Assembly: GCF_030020805.1 (NCBI RefSeq)
Contig: NZ_CP125098.1
Coordinates: 786,001 to 850,000, forward strand
Length of the DNA stretch: 64,000 bases
Direction: 5' to 3'
Source: Paenibacillus sp. RC67
GTDB taxonomy: Bacteria > Bacillota > Bacilli > Paenibacillales > NBRC-103111
The translations under genes and the position numbers were made by a program. Positions 26,774 through 36,131 of this stretch are shown here, piece after piece (position 1 is the first letter of the stretch; each line of letters begins with the position of its first letter). Below the pieces are notes generated by a model. It made no database searches. It was not told where the DNA came from and saw nothing but the letters and a program-made list of their open reading frames with translations.

Positions 26774-27811
26774 ATGCTGACAACCGGTAGCAGTGAAGCA
26801 GTACCGCAGGAGCCTCTATTGCAGCTGAGAGGGGTCAAAAAATACTATCCAATCAAACGGGGCGTTTTCTCGCGAACGGTTGGTCATATCAAAGCAGTAG
26901 ACGGTATCGACTTGGACGTCTATCCAGGAGAAACGGTGGGTCTTGTCGGTGAATCCGGCTGCGGGAAATCGACCCTGGGCCGCAGCATTATAAAGCTTGA
27001 GGAGCTTACCGAAGGAAGCATTCTGTTCCAAGGACATGATCTTGCGCCGATGGGCTTAGCGAAGATGAGGTCCCTCCGCTCGGATTTGCAGATGATCTTC
27101 CAAGACCCTTATTCCTCGTTGAATCCGCGCAAGAGAATTGTTGAATTGATGACAGAGCCGTTGAGGACATTGACCGGTGTGAGCGAGGCAGAGGCGGTTC
27201 GCCAGGCGGCTGAGCTGATGGAGCTTGTAGGCTTATCGGCACAAAGCTTGGGAAAATATCCGCATGAGTTTTCCGGAGGTCAGCGCCAGCGGATCGGAAT
27301 TGCCCGAGCGGTGGGTCTGCGGCCCAAGCTTATCGTCTGTGACGAGCCGGTCTCGGCGCTGGACGTATCGATTCAGGCTCAAATATTAAATTTGATGAAA
27401 GAGCTTCAGCAGCAGTTTCGTTTAACGTATTTGTTTATCGGACACGGGCTCGGAGCGGTGAAGTATGTGAGCGACCGGATTGCAGTCATGTATTTGGGCA
27501 AGATCGTGGAGATTGCCCCCAAGAAACAAATTTTCACGATGCCGAGGCATCCGTACACAAAAGCTCTTTTGGATGCCTATCCTGCACCTAACCCCGCAAT
27601 GAGAAATGCACAGCGCATTGTGCTGGAGGGAGATGTGCCAAGTCCGGCCTCGCCTCCTCAAGGATGTCGATTCCATACGCGCTGCCCGATAGCTCAGCCG
27701 ATCTGCAGGGAGCGGGAGCCGGGCTTGACCGCAGGCGAGCATAGAGTGGCCTGTCACTTCCCTCTCGGTGAATCCGAAACGGTCGGATCGGAGGAGCGCG
27801 TTTATGCTTAA
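26774..27811 (+). CDS. Oligopeptide-type ABC ATPase, DppF/OppF-like
   Basis: A 345-residue second ATPase: Walker [11 protein letters not shown]-loop MIFQDPYSSLNPRK, signature FSGGQRQRIG, Walker B LIVCDEPVSALD. The H-switch reads LFIGHGLGAVKYV; the usual motif in this family is SHDL, so the conserved Asp after His is Gly here. The C-terminal extension has RFHTRCPIAQPIC. Its last 8 bp overlap the permease gene. Confidence 0.92.
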   Translation: MLTTGSSEAVPQEPLLQLRGVKKYYPIKRGVFSRTVGHIKAVDGIDLDVYPGETVGLVGESGCGKSTLGRSIIKLEELTEGSILFQGHDLAPMGLAKMRSLRSDLQMIFQDPYSSLNPRKRIVELMTEPLRTLTGVSEAEAVRQAAELMELVGLSAQSLGKYPHEFSGGQRQRIGIARAVGLRPKLIVCDEPVSALDVSIQAQILNLMKELQQQFRLTYLFIGHGLGAVKYVSDRIAVMYLGKIVEIAPKKQIFTMPRHPYTKALLDAYPAPNPAMRNAQRIVLEGDVPSPASPPQGCRFHTRCPIAQPICREREPGLTAGEHRVACHFPLGESETVGSEERVYA

Positions 27812-28754
27812 TTATCTGATCCGGCGGCTGTTAATTGCGATCCCCGTTCTGCTAGGTGTTACCTTCCTGAACTTTATCATTATTAATCTCATCCCTGGGG
27901 ACCCTGTCGATATGTATGTCAACCCCGATGTGTCTGAAGCAGATAAGGCGATACGCCGTGAAGCGCTGGGCTTGAACGATCCGTTCATGATTCGTTACTT
28001 GAAGTGGCTGCTGAATCTTGCTCACGGAGATTTAGGTCACTCGTTCAGCTCCTTCCAGCCGGTGGTCAATCTTATTTCGGAGCGTATCGGCCCCACATTG
28101 ATCTTGATGGGAGCTTCGATTGTATTCGGTTATTTGATCTCCATTCCTATTGGTGTTTACTGTGCCGTCAAAGCCAATTCCAAGTTCGACTATTTCATGT
28201 CGGCAAATTCATTTCTGTGCGTGTCGATACCGAGCTTTTTCCTTGGACTTGGCTTGATTTATGTGTTCGGTGTGCTGCTGGGTATTCTTCCAACCGGAGG
28301 TATGAGCACGATGGGAGGAAGCGGAAGTGTTTGGGATACTGTGCTTCATCTCGTTCTTCCAACGATTACCCTCGGAACGTCCATTGCCGGAGGAATGGTG
28401 CGATATGTGCGCTCTAGTGTGATGGAGGTGCTAGGTCAGGATTATTTACGAACGGCAAGAGCCAAAGGGGTTAAGGAATTCTTTGTCGTCAACAAGCATG
28501 CGCTCAAAAATGCGCTTATTCCCGTCATTACCATTGCTGGCCTAGACATCCCGATATTGATCGGGGGAGCTGTCATTACGGAAAGTATTTTTCAGTGGAA
28601 CGGCATGGGGCAGCTCACCATTCAAGCCATTCTCTCCCGCGACTTTCCACTGCTGATGGGAATTAACATGCTGGCTGCACTGACCGTGCTGTGCGCCAAT
28701 TTATGGTCTGATATGATGTACGCCGTTGTCGATCCGCGTATTAAGTACAATTAG
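27804..28754 (+). CDS. Oligopeptide-type ABC permease, DppB-like
   Basis: A 316-residue membrane protein starting MLNYLIRRLLIAIPVLLGVT, the standard DppB/OppB N-terminus. The EAA loop is around DYLRTARAKGVKEFFVVNKH. It starts inside the end of the preceding ATPase gene with GGAGGAG upstream, indicating tight coupling. Confidence 0.92.
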   Translation: MLNYLIRRLLIAIPVLLGVTFLNFIIINLIPGDPVDMYVNPDVSEADKAIRREALGLNDPFMIRYLKWLLNLAHGDLGHSFSSFQPVVNLISERIGPTLILMGASIVFGYLISIPIGVYCAVKANSKFDYFMSANSFLCVSIPSFFLGLGLIYVFGVLLGILPTGGMSTMGGSGSVWDTVLHLVLPTITLGTSIAGGMVRYVRSSVMEVLGQDYLRTARAKGVKEFFVVNKHALKNALIPVITIAGLDIPILIGGAVITESIFQWNGMGQLTIQAILSRDFPLLMGINMLAALTVLCANLWSDMMYAVVDPRIKYN

Positions 28755-28776
28755 GATGACTGGAGGGAGAAACCTT

Positions 28777-29709
28777 ATGTCTTCGATGGATATGCAAAAA
28801 GAACTGACCGCGGCAGAAGCTCTGCCTTCGCTTCTCCAAAGCCGATCCCCCGAGTTTGTTTCCGACAGTTATGCCAAAATCATTATGAGGCGATTTTTGA
28901 AGCATAAAATGGCGGTGGTCGGCTTAACTGCTCTTGCTCTGTTGATCTTCATTGGTATTTTTGCCCCGCTGCTTGCACCTTACAATCCCAATGCAATCGG
29001 AAAAGCTTTCTCCGCTGCGCCTTCCTCCGAGCATTGGCTCGGAACGGACCAAGTGGGGCGTGATGTGCTGAGCCGATTAATGTATGCGACCCGCGTGTCG
29101 CTATCGGTGGGGGTAGTAACTGTGGCCCTGTATGTTATGATAGGTACGGTGATCGGAGCCATTGCCGGATATATGGGCGGTTGGGTAGATATGGTAATCA
29201 ATCGGGTGATTGATGTGTTCATGTCGTTTCCGAGCTTGATGGTTATTTTGGTGCTAGTCACTGTACTTGGTACCGGATTATCGAATATTATAATAGTATT
29301 AGCTTTGCTCGGTTGGCCTTCTGTCGCTAGGCTCGTCCGAGGGAGTGTACTGTCCTTACGGCAAACGGAATATGTCAAGGCGGGTATTGCGCTTGGCCTA
29401 AGCACGCCCAGGCTTCTATTCGGGCATATCCTCCCTAATGCGTTGGGACCGATTCTCGTTAATGCGACATTTGGTGCGGCTGCGGCTATTTTATCCGAAT
29501 CTTCGCTTAGTTTTCTTGGTATGGGGGTTCAGCCTCCGACGGCCAGCTGGGGCAATATGTTGAATGCGGCTCAGTCGATTACGGCACTGACGAGTCAGCC
29601 GTGGCTGTGGATTCCTCCAGGGCTCATTATTATCGTATCCGTACTATCGATTAATTTTATCGGTGACGGTGTAAGGGATGCTATGGATCCGAAGAAAATT
29701 AACACTTAA
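28777..29709 (+). CDS. Oligopeptide-type ABC permease, DppC-like
   Basis: About 310 residues with the OppC N-terminal anchor (FLKHKMAVVGLTALALLIF), HWLGTDQVGRDVLSRLMYA and the EAA loop near EYVKAGIALGLSTPRLLFGH. It completes the five-part transporter: binding protein, two ATPases, two permeases. ATG 28777 with TGGAGGGAG is preferred over the upstream in-frame start. Confidence 0.92.
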   Translation: MSSMDMQKELTAAEALPSLLQSRSPEFVSDSYAKIIMRRFLKHKMAVVGLTALALLIFIGIFAPLLAPYNPNAIGKAFSAAPSSEHWLGTDQVGRDVLSRLMYATRVSLSVGVVTVALYVMIGTVIGAIAGYMGGWVDMVINRVIDVFMSFPSLMVILVLVTVLGTGLSNIIIVLALLGWPSVARLVRGSVLSLRQTEYVKAGIALGLSTPRLLFGHILPNALGPILVNATFGAAAAILSESSLSFLGMGVQPPTASWGNMLNAAQSITALTSQPWLWIPPGLIIIVSVLSINFIGDGVRDAMDPKKINT

Positions 29710-29762
29710 CGGGGAAGGCTCAGGGCCGGCGACGACTTTACAATGATAGTGGTGGGAGAATA

Positions 29763-31058
29763 ATGAATGTAAAACAAACTTCGTCTGCAGTAAGGTCCGT
29801 TATGCAATCTTTTCCTAGAGATGCGCTGTTCTTCTTAACGGCAAGCTTCGTGAATTCTACCGGGAAAGCGGTCATGTGGCCTTTGACCACACTATATGTG
29901 CATAATGTAATGGGGAAATCGTACGGAGAGGCCGGACTGATCGTCCTCTATCAAGCGTTATTCAGCGTACTCGGGGAATTCGTAGGCGGTAATCTGTACT
30001 ACAGAATCGGACCCAAAGCGATGATCTCCGGTTCTTTTACACTCTCGTCTCTAGCTTTATTCGCCATTGCTTTTACAGACAGCTGGCCGATCTATATTAT
30101 GCTCGTCTGTTTACTTGGCTTCACCAACGGAATCTCGATGCCGTCCATGAATGCTTATGTAGGCTTTCGGTGGAAAGAGCATCGGCGTAAGCTGTACAAC
30201 GTGATGTATGTATGCAACAACTTCGGCCTGTCTATTGGCGCTATGGTCGGAGGGCTTATCGCATCGATCTCGTTCAAGCTGACGTACCTGCTGACAGGAA
30301 GCACTACGCTGTTGTTCGCGGTCTTCTTGTTCTTCTTTATGAAGGAAAGCTACGCCCCGACATTTAGTGATACATCGGTATCGGAAAAAGAAGAGCACAA
30401 AGGTATGACAGCTGCAAGAGCGGAAGTCGTCCAGTTGAACCGCGGCCAGCTGCTTCGCAACATTAAGCTGTACTTGTTTATATCGATAGGCTCGATGTTC
30501 TTCTGGCTTTCTTTCACCCAATGGTCCACAGGAGTAGCTCCATATATTGAAGAGCAAGGAATGGATTTGAAGTTCTACAGCTTACTATGGACGGTCAATG
30601 GCATTGTTATTCTTGTCGGGCAGCCCTTTACGAGCTGGATTAAAAGAAGATTCGCGCAAAATATCGTCAGGCAAATGCTGATCAGTGCATTGTTCTCTGT
30701 GTCGGCGTTCTCCTTCATCTTATTTTTCCACGAGCTGTACATTTATTTAATTATCGGAATGATTCTGGCTACGCTCGGTGAAATGATGCTGCTGCCGGCC
30801 ATACCGACCTTCTTCTCAGAGCGGTCTGGAGTCCATGCACCATTTTATATGGGCCTGGCAGGCGGCTTCGCTAACGTCGGAAGAATGATCGGACCTCTCA
30901 TGTTCGGCCATGCTTTTGACCTATGGGGAATAGGTTCTGTGTTCTTCTTGGGCACACTCTCATCTCTGGCGGCACTAGTGATGTTCTATATTCATTCGAA
31001 TATGAACAAAGATCCCGATCCGGTGCCGGAAGTGAAGCTAAGAACATTGACGCACTAA
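29763..31058 (+). CDS. MFS transporter at the end of the ureohydrolase/ABC operon
   Basis: A 431-residue major facilitator with 12 predicted helices; motif-A-like GNLYYRIGPKAMI and the helix-4 segment LGFTNGISMPSMNAYVGFRW are visible. It lies 53 bp after the DppC gene with no terminator between them and ends at a strong hairpin, so it is probably the last gene of this operon. It could export the amine product or the urea-cycle compound, but its substrate is not readable. Confidence 0.8.
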   Translation: MNVKQTSSAVRSVMQSFPRDALFFLTASFVNSTGKAVMWPLTTLYVHNVMGKSYGEAGLIVLYQALFSVLGEFVGGNLYYRIGPKAMISGSFTLSSLALFAIAFTDSWPIYIMLVCLLGFTNGISMPSMNAYVGFRWKEHRRKLYNVMYVCNNFGLSIGAMVGGLIASISFKLTYLLTGSTTLLFAVFLFFFMKESYAPTFSDTSVSEKEEHKGMTAARAEVVQLNRGQLLRNIKLYLFISIGSMFFWLSFTQWSTGVAPYIEEQGMDLKFYSLLWTVNGIVILVGQPFTSWIKRRFAQNIVRQMLISALFSVSAFSFILFFHELYIYLIIGMILATLGEMMLLPAIPTFFSERSGVHAPFYMGLAGGFANVGRMIGPLMFGHAFDLWGIGSVFFLGTLSSLAALVMFYIHSNMNKDPDPVPEVKLRTLTH

Positions 31059-31079
31059 ATGCAATAAGCTGGGTAGAAA

Positions 31080-31117
31080 AAATAGACCGACTCTTTAATG
31101 AGATCGGTCTATTTCCA
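31080..31117. terminator. Bidirectional terminator
   Basis: AAATAGACCGA and TCGGTCTATTT form a perfect 11-bp stem between convergent transporter genes. Confidence 0.88.
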
Positions 31118-31123
31118 TTTGGT

Positions 31124-32518
31124 TTAAGCTTTCTTAGCAGGCCAAAGCGTTTCGATTTCCTCGAGCGATTTGCCTTTGGTTTCAGGCACTACACGCCATG
31201 TGAACAGGACAGTGATCAAGGACATGACGCCGAAGATCCAAAAGGTCATTGCAGGTCCTGCTGAGTTAAGCATTGGAGGGAACGATTGAGAAACGACGTA
31301 ATCAGCGGCCCAAAGTGCCATAGAAGCTATTGCCGTAGCTCTGCCGCGGATTCGATTCGGGAAAATTTCGGACAACAGCACCCATACGACAGGTCCGAGC
31401 GAGACGGCAAAAGCCGCGACATATAACAAAATGAAGATAAGGACAATTGGTCCGGAGGTGTGTCCCGTATGGAAGGCGATACCTATAACCGCAAGACAAA
31501 GGGTCATGACAGAGGAGCCGACGAGCAGCAGCGCTTTGCGGCCTACTTTGTCGATTAACCACAGTGCGAGAATCGTGAATAGGAAATTGATTAAGCCTAC
31601 TAATATCGTTTGGACAAGCGACGCATTCGTACCGGCACCGGTTTGCTTGAATATTTCTGGAGCATAATACATGATGGCATTAATCCCAGTAACCTGCTGT
31701 AGAACCGCTATCGTCACTCCGACGATAAGGGCAATCCGCAGACCCGGACGGAACAATTGGCGGAGGGAGGTATCCTTTTCCTGCTTGAAGCTTTCTTTGA
31801 TATCTAACACTTCTTGGCGAGCAAGTTCCTCACCGTGAATCTTCAGCAGGATAGGAAGCGCTTCTACCGGTCTGTCTTGTTTGATTAACCATCTTGGACT
31901 TTCCGGAACGAAGAAGAGCAGCACAAGGAATAAGAATCCTGGAATAGCACCGACACCGAACATCCAACGCCATGCAGTTGATATATTCCAAGCTTCATCT
32001 CCTGACCCGGCAATGCCGGAGTTAACGAAGTAAACGAGGAAAATCCCAGTAACGGTTGCAAGCTGATTCAATGCCACCAGACGGCCGCGATATCTCGCCG
32101 GTGCAATCTCTGCGTTGTACAGAGGACACAAGGTGGATGTGATTCCGATCCCGAGACCTCCGATCATGCGAGCGATGATGTATCCGGTGAATGTATCCGG
32201 AATGGCCGATCCTATCGATCCTATGATAAAGAGGATAGCGGCTGCGATTAGCACCTTTTTCCTGCCAAACTTGTCACTGAGGACCCCAGAGCTTGCAGCC
32301 CCGATAATACAACCGATAATAAGGCTCGATACGGCCCACCCGACCTGTATTTCACTCAAGTCGAAGCGGGTTTGCATAAAGCCGATAGCACCCGAAACGA
32401 CAGCGGTATCAAATCCAAATAATAATCCGCCTAAAGCGGCTACAATCGAAACGAGCGTGACGAACTTAATGCTTCCCTGTGCTGCTGGTTCGTCCGTTTT
32501 TGTTGTGGTCATTTCCAT
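31124..32518 (-). CDS. Sugar porter family MFS transporter
   Basis: A 464-residue, 12-helix sugar/H+ symporter. Family signatures: GGLLFGFDTAVVSGAI in helix 1, GVLSDKFGRKKVLI in loop 2-3, RWLIKQDRPVEALPIL in the central loop, QQVTGINAIMYYAPEIF in helix 7, LIDKVGRKALLLV in loop 8-9, and PETKGKSLEEIE at the end. Similar to XylE and the Bacillus CsbC/YwtG/IolT porters; substrate a pentose, hexose or inositol. GGGGAG precedes ATG 32518. Confidence 0.92.
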   Translation of the reverse strand: MEMTTTKTDEPAAQGSIKFVTLVSIVAALGGLLFGFDTAVVSGAIGFMQTRFDLSEIQVGWAVSSLIIGCIIGAASSGVLSDKFGRKKVLIAAAILFIIGSIGSAIPDTFTGYIIARMIGGLGIGITSTLCPLYNAEIAPARYRGRLVALNQLATVTGIFLVYFVNSGIAGSGDEAWNISTAWRWMFGVGAIPGFLFLVLLFFVPESPRWLIKQDRPVEALPILLKIHGEELARQEVLDIKESFKQEKDTSLRQLFRPGLRIALIVGVTIAVLQQVTGINAIMYYAPEIFKQTGAGTNASLVQTILVGLINFLFTILALWLIDKVGRKALLLVGSSVMTLCLAVIGIAFHTGHTSGPIVLIFILLYVAAFAVSLGPVVWVLLSEIFPNRIRGRATAIASMALWAADYVVSQSFPPMLNSAGPAMTFWIFGVMSLITVLFTWRVVPETKGKSLEEIETLWPAKKA

Positions 32519-32784
32519 AGGAATGCTCCCCTTTCTGTCTTACCTGCCTTGCGAACGAGTTCATTATAGCACGCGTAAGAACACGGGAAGCGGGCAATCG
32601 TCTTCACTTATTTGTGTTGTTCCTGCACATATTTTGTTCTAGTTTTTTAAGTGGATGTAAAAAGGGGGAGGTAGCACATATTTGTTTTTTGAGGGGTGAA
32701 AAAGTGCTTGGGGTGGGGAGATAACAACAACGAAAAAAAATATATTAGTCACGTGCTACAATCACAGCACAAAATAAGTGTGTT

Positions 32785-32922
32785 ATGAGAGAAATGGAGT
32801 TATTCTGTATTAAGGCACAGTTACATCCTGAGACAGCAGCATACATAAATTCGAAAAGAACCATGATTTGGGAATTGATAGCCAATATGCTGAGTTACAA
32901 AAAATTAACAATTAATGGGTGA
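32785..32922 (+). CDS. Short open frame before the Syd remnant, possibly a gene fragment
   Basis: ATG to TGA gives 45 residues beginning MREMELFCIKAQLHPETAAY. It has no clear ribosome binding site beyond TGTGTTATGAGAG and no family that I recognise. Its stop lies just before the start of the Syd-family remnant. It could be the tail of a lost upstream gene (for example a toxin paired with a Syd-type immunity protein) or chance; coding is unproven. Confidence 0.3.
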   Translation: MREMELFCIKAQLHPETAAYINSKRTMIWELIANMLSYKKLTING

Positions 32923-32926
32923 TGTT

Positions 32927-33464
32927 TTGTCTATAAAAAAAGCTATGAATCAATATTTCTCATTAAGGGAAGAAATTGCTCAGGCAGGATGGGACTTTTT
33001 ATTTAAAACATCATTTGATAGAGATGCAAACTCTCTTATTTATGTTGGGGAGGTCTATGAGGATGAGTACATCTCCTGGCAGCCAGTAGAAAGAGAAACA
33101 CTTCTATGATTTCGAATCACTGGAGGAGAACTTAGGTATCAAGATCCATCCATCTCTTATAGAATACTTTAATTCATATTAGTTTGCTGATTTAGATGGA
33201 TTTATTAACGACAACTATATAAAGCTAGAATCTGTATTACCTATAGCAGCTATGGAATCTTATAGAAACACTCTTATGAGATATAAAAGTAGTCACAACA
33301 ACAAACTTGAGAACATTCCTTTAGGGATTGAGGGAAACGGGCTTATCGTCGTGGTTGATAATGAGGATGGTACTGTTAAATTAGAGGACTTCGAGAGAAA
33401 CTCATACGAAATCATTTCACAGTGTGTTGAACAATTAATTACAACTTTGCGGTTAAAAAGGTGA
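32927..33464 (+). pseudogene. Syd/immunity-like family gene, disrupted
   Basis: Joining two frames gives a protein of about 180 residues resembling the Syd family. The first part, ending YISWQPVERETL, runs to 33109 where a frameshift brings TGA. The other frame then continues YDFESLEENLGIKIHPSLIE up to a TAG at 33180-33182, in the place where relatives have an aromatic residue. After it come ESVLPIAAMESYRNTL, IPLGIEGNGLIVVVDNE and VKLEDFERNSYEIIS. Two lesions make it a likely pseudogene. Syd proteins bind SecY in Escherichia coli, and relatives serve as immunity proteins in toxin systems. Confidence 0.7.
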
Positions 33465-33703
33465 TAAATTTGAATGTTCACTAATGTTATTAGTTTTATC
33501 AATAGGTAAATTCCATAAATTAAAAAAACATGAGTCTACATGATGTTCAGCAAGTGGGAATTGCTTGAAGTACGCTTAGGTCGGCAATTATAATAAATAG
33601 AAAGTATGTTCGATTACTTAGCGTCTCTTATGAGAACGTTTTTGGAAATGGATAGGCTTGATGTTGATTAAATCTAATTAGATCTTTGGAAATGAGGAAT
33701 CCC

Positions 33704-34381
33704 ATGACATCCTTATTTGAATTACATACAGACGAGCCTAGGATACGTCAGTTATGCCTTCAAGACAACAGATTGGCAGAGCTGGTTGAAGCGGTTGGCT
33801 CAATAGCCGTGCCGAGACGTACGGATGGTTTTGAATACTTGGCCAAGTCGCTAATCAACCAACAGCTTTCGGTCAAAGCGGCAGCAACAATCTGTCAACG
33901 CGTGGAGCAGCAGTGCGGCGGGATCACACCGGATTCCATGCTTGCTGCTTCGGAGGATATCTTGCGTGGCGCGGGGGTCTCCAGGCCCAAGATAGGTTAC
34001 ATCAAAGGACTTGCCCAGTCGGTTAAGCAGGGAGACATCGACTTTGCCGCCTGGGACGGGATGAGCGATGAGGAAGCCATCGATGCTTTGACGAAGATCA
34101 AAGGAATTGGCCGGTGGACGGCCGAAATGTTCTTAATTTTTTACATGGGCAGGGACAATGTATTATCGATGGGAGATGCAGGGCTTCGCCGTGCAGCGTT
34201 GTGGCTCTATGAAGGGGAGAAAGGGAACGGTGCCGCCATGTTGGAGCAGCAGAGTTTGACTTGGGACCCGTACCGCTCGATTGCCTCTTTGTATTTATGG
34301 GAAGCTATTAATCAGGGACATGTTGGTGCAGGAGAGTATAAGCAATTTCGCGAGAAGCTCATAGAGCAGCAGCGTGAATAA
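33704..34381 (+). CDS. alkA: DNA-3-methyladenine glycosylase II, AlkA/HhH-GPD family
   Basis: About 225 residues. LAKSLINQQLSVKAAATICQ is the substrate-pocket helix. The helix-hairpin-helix is LTKIKGIGRWTAEMF, and the catalytic Asp lies in LSMGDAGLRRA. It lacks the N-terminal AlkA domain, as do the short Bacillus/archaeal forms. It removes alkylated purines from DNA. ATG 33704 with TGAGGA is preferred over TTG 33686. It pairs with an alkyltransferase-like gene 17 bp downstream, forming an alkylation-repair operon. Confidence 0.88.
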   Translation: MTSLFELHTDEPRIRQLCLQDNRLAELVEAVGSIAVPRRTDGFEYLAKSLINQQLSVKAAATICQRVEQQCGGITPDSMLAASEDILRGAGVSRPKIGYIKGLAQSVKQGDIDFAAWDGMSDEEAIDALTKIKGIGRWTAEMFLIFYMGRDNVLSMGDAGLRRAALWLYEGEKGNGAAMLEQQSLTWDPYRSIASLYLWEAINQGHVGAGEYKQFREKLIEQQRE

Positions 34382-34398
34382 GGGAGAGGGTGTAGGGG

Positions 34399-34707
34399 AT
34401 GACTCCTTTTACCGAACAGGTTATTAAGGTGATTAAAGGAATACCGGAAGGGCATGTGATGACCTACGGGCAGATTGCGGAATTGGCCGGAAGCCGGAGA
34501 GCGGCGAGGCAGGTCGTACGGATTCTTCACTCATCCAGTAAGAAATACAACCTGCCCTGGTACCGGGTCGTCAATGCCAAAGGCGAGATAGGGCTTCAGG
34601 AAGAGGAATCCAGATTCATACAAATCATGCACCTGCAAAATGAAGGGATTACGGTGGATGATCAAGGTAAACTGGATCTGCCCCGTTGGCAGTTTCATCC
34701 TGAATAG
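34399..34707 (+). CDS. Alkyltransferase-like (ATL) protein without the catalytic Cys
   Basis: A 102-residue MGMT-type DNA-binding domain. MTYGQIAELAGSRRAARQV is the recognition helix region. The active-site strand reads LPWYRVVNAKGEI, where methyltransferases have PCHRV: Cys is replaced by Trp. It is therefore an ATL protein, which binds O6-alkylguanine, flips the base and hands the lesion to nucleotide excision repair rather than repairing it itself. Ribosome binding site GGAGAGGG. Confidence 0.88.
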   Translation: MTPFTEQVIKVIKGIPEGHVMTYGQIAELAGSRRAARQVVRILHSSSKKYNLPWYRVVNAKGEIGLQEEESRFIQIMHLQNEGITVDDQGKLDLPRWQFHPE

Positions 34708-34787
34708 CTGGAATGCGAGGGGCACCAGCTTCAATTAATATACACCGTTGATAATTAAGGGCATGTAGGATCCATTTGACTGAAATT

Positions 34788-36131
34788 TTAGTTTCCTTGC
34801 CCACGAAATTCGGTCGGTGTCATTCCGGTCACTTTTTTAAAAACCCGGCTGAAGTAGTTAGGGTCTTTGTAGCCAACCTCGAAGCAAACCTCTTTGAGAC
34901 TTAATTCATTGGATGCCATTAGCTCTTTGGCCTTCGCGATTCTAAGTCGGGTAAGGAAATCGATAAAGGTTTCTCCTATATGCTGCTTGAACACCTTGCT
35001 GAAATAGTGAGGGTTGAGATGAACGACATCAGCTACTTCCTCGAGCGAAATATCTTCGGCGAATTTGCTCTCGATGTAGCTTTTGGCTTTATCGAGGACA
35101 TGGATTGTTTGTTCCTCGCGCTCCTCTCGAATACGCTGCAGGGCAGATAGAACATAGGATCTATGCTCTGCAGTTTCTCCCTGATAGCTTTGAACGCTCA
35201 AGTCATAGCCTCCGGCTTGCTTCGTCAGCTCCGCAAACAAGCACACTTTACCGCCTTGCTCAAAATAGGTTGAAGCAAACACAGCTTCAAAGTAAGATTT
35301 ACGCAAGCCTTCGACATCCGAATGAGTCGAGCCGATGCCGATGGAGACTGTAAGCTCAAGCTGGCGCTCTGTTAAAGCGCTCAGTCTCTCGCCGTATTGC
35401 CTCAAGACAGAATACCAATCTGCGTCTTGTATTGCTGACGTTTTACTCAGAAACACTGCCATGTGCCTGTCGATGAAGGAGCTGACAAGAGAAGGTCCTG
35501 CAAAGTGAGACTTGGCGAAGCTGCGGACCGTATCGTAAATTTTTTTCTTATCCTGCGAATAAACAAGCTCAGAGAATGCAATTACTATTGAGCAGCCTTG
35601 ATCCATGGGGAAGTCAAGCCATTCTGACAGCAAGGGGGCGCTTGCTCCGAGTACTTGATCTACCATAAACATGAGAGCTAGCTCATTCTCTACGAGCGGC
35701 TGTAGCTGAGAAACCTTATCTCTAAGTCGCAGGTCTTCCGTCCGTTTTATCTTTTCCTGATCCAATTCCTGTACAAGCTGCTGCAGAGTCTGGACGACTT
35801 GCTCCCGCCGGGCCGGCTTCACAATGTATTCCTTCACGCCGAGGGTTAGAGCTTCTTTGGCGTAAGAAAAATAATCGTATGCAGTGACGAGCACCATCTT
35901 CGTTTCTGGAAGCAGCCTTTTGATTTCTTTAAGTGCATCCAGGCCTTGAATGCCAGGCATGTTGACGTCCATTAGCACAATATGAGGACGAAGCTCTTCG
36001 GCGCGTTCAATAGCCGTCCTGCCGTTCTCGGCATGGATGATTTCGAACTGATCCGGCATCATACGTTGAGCGATCCATTCCAGCCCTTCACGCTCCAAAG
36101 CTTCATCATCGGCTATCAACAAACGATACAT
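34788..36131 (-). CDS. YesN-type AraC-family response regulator
   Basis: About 447 residues. The receiver domain begins MYRLLIADDEALEREGLEWI, with phospho-Asp in IVLMDVNMPG, Thr in MVLVTAYDY and Lys in YIVKPARR. A middle region of about 220 residues joins it to two AraC helix-turn-helices at the end (EEVADVVHLNPHYFSKVFKQ, and later LKEVCFEVGYKDPNYFSRVF). It should activate genes, often sugar transporters, upon phosphorylation by the adjacent kinase. The frame opens at 36155, but homology begins at ATG 36131. The start overlaps the kinase gene. Confidence 0.88.
   Translation of the reverse strand: MYRLLIADDEALEREGLEWIAQRMMPDQFEIIHAENGRTAIERAEELRPHIVLMDVNMPGIQGLDALKEIKRLLPETKMVLVTAYDYFSYAKEALTLGVKEYIVKPARREQVVQTLQQLVQELDQEKIKRTEDLRLRDKVSQLQPLVENELALMFMVDQVLGASAPLLSEWLDFPMDQGCSIVIAFSELVYSQDKKKIYDTVRSFAKSHFAGPSLVSSFIDRHMAVFLSKTSAIQDADWYSVLRQYGERLSALTERQLELTVSIGIGSTHSDVEGLRKSYFEAVFASTYFEQGGKVCLFAELTKQAGGYDLSVQSYQGETAEHRSYVLSALQRIREEREEQTIHVLDKAKSYIESKFAEDISLEEVADVVHLNPHYFSKVFKQHIGETFIDFLTRLRIAKAKELMASNELSLKEVCFEVGYKDPNYFSRVFKKVTGMTPTEFRGQGN

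Larger units (their letters stand above)
32519..33703. other. AT-rich scar with decayed genes
   Basis: This stretch is clearly richer in A/T than its neighbours and holds no intact recognisable gene. It contains a 45-codon open frame, a broken Syd-family gene, and about 240 bp (33465-33703) with nothing I recognise before the glycosylase gene. The base composition and decay suggest a remnant of acquired DNA. No inverted-repeat ends, att sites or transposase were found. Confidence 0.65.
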
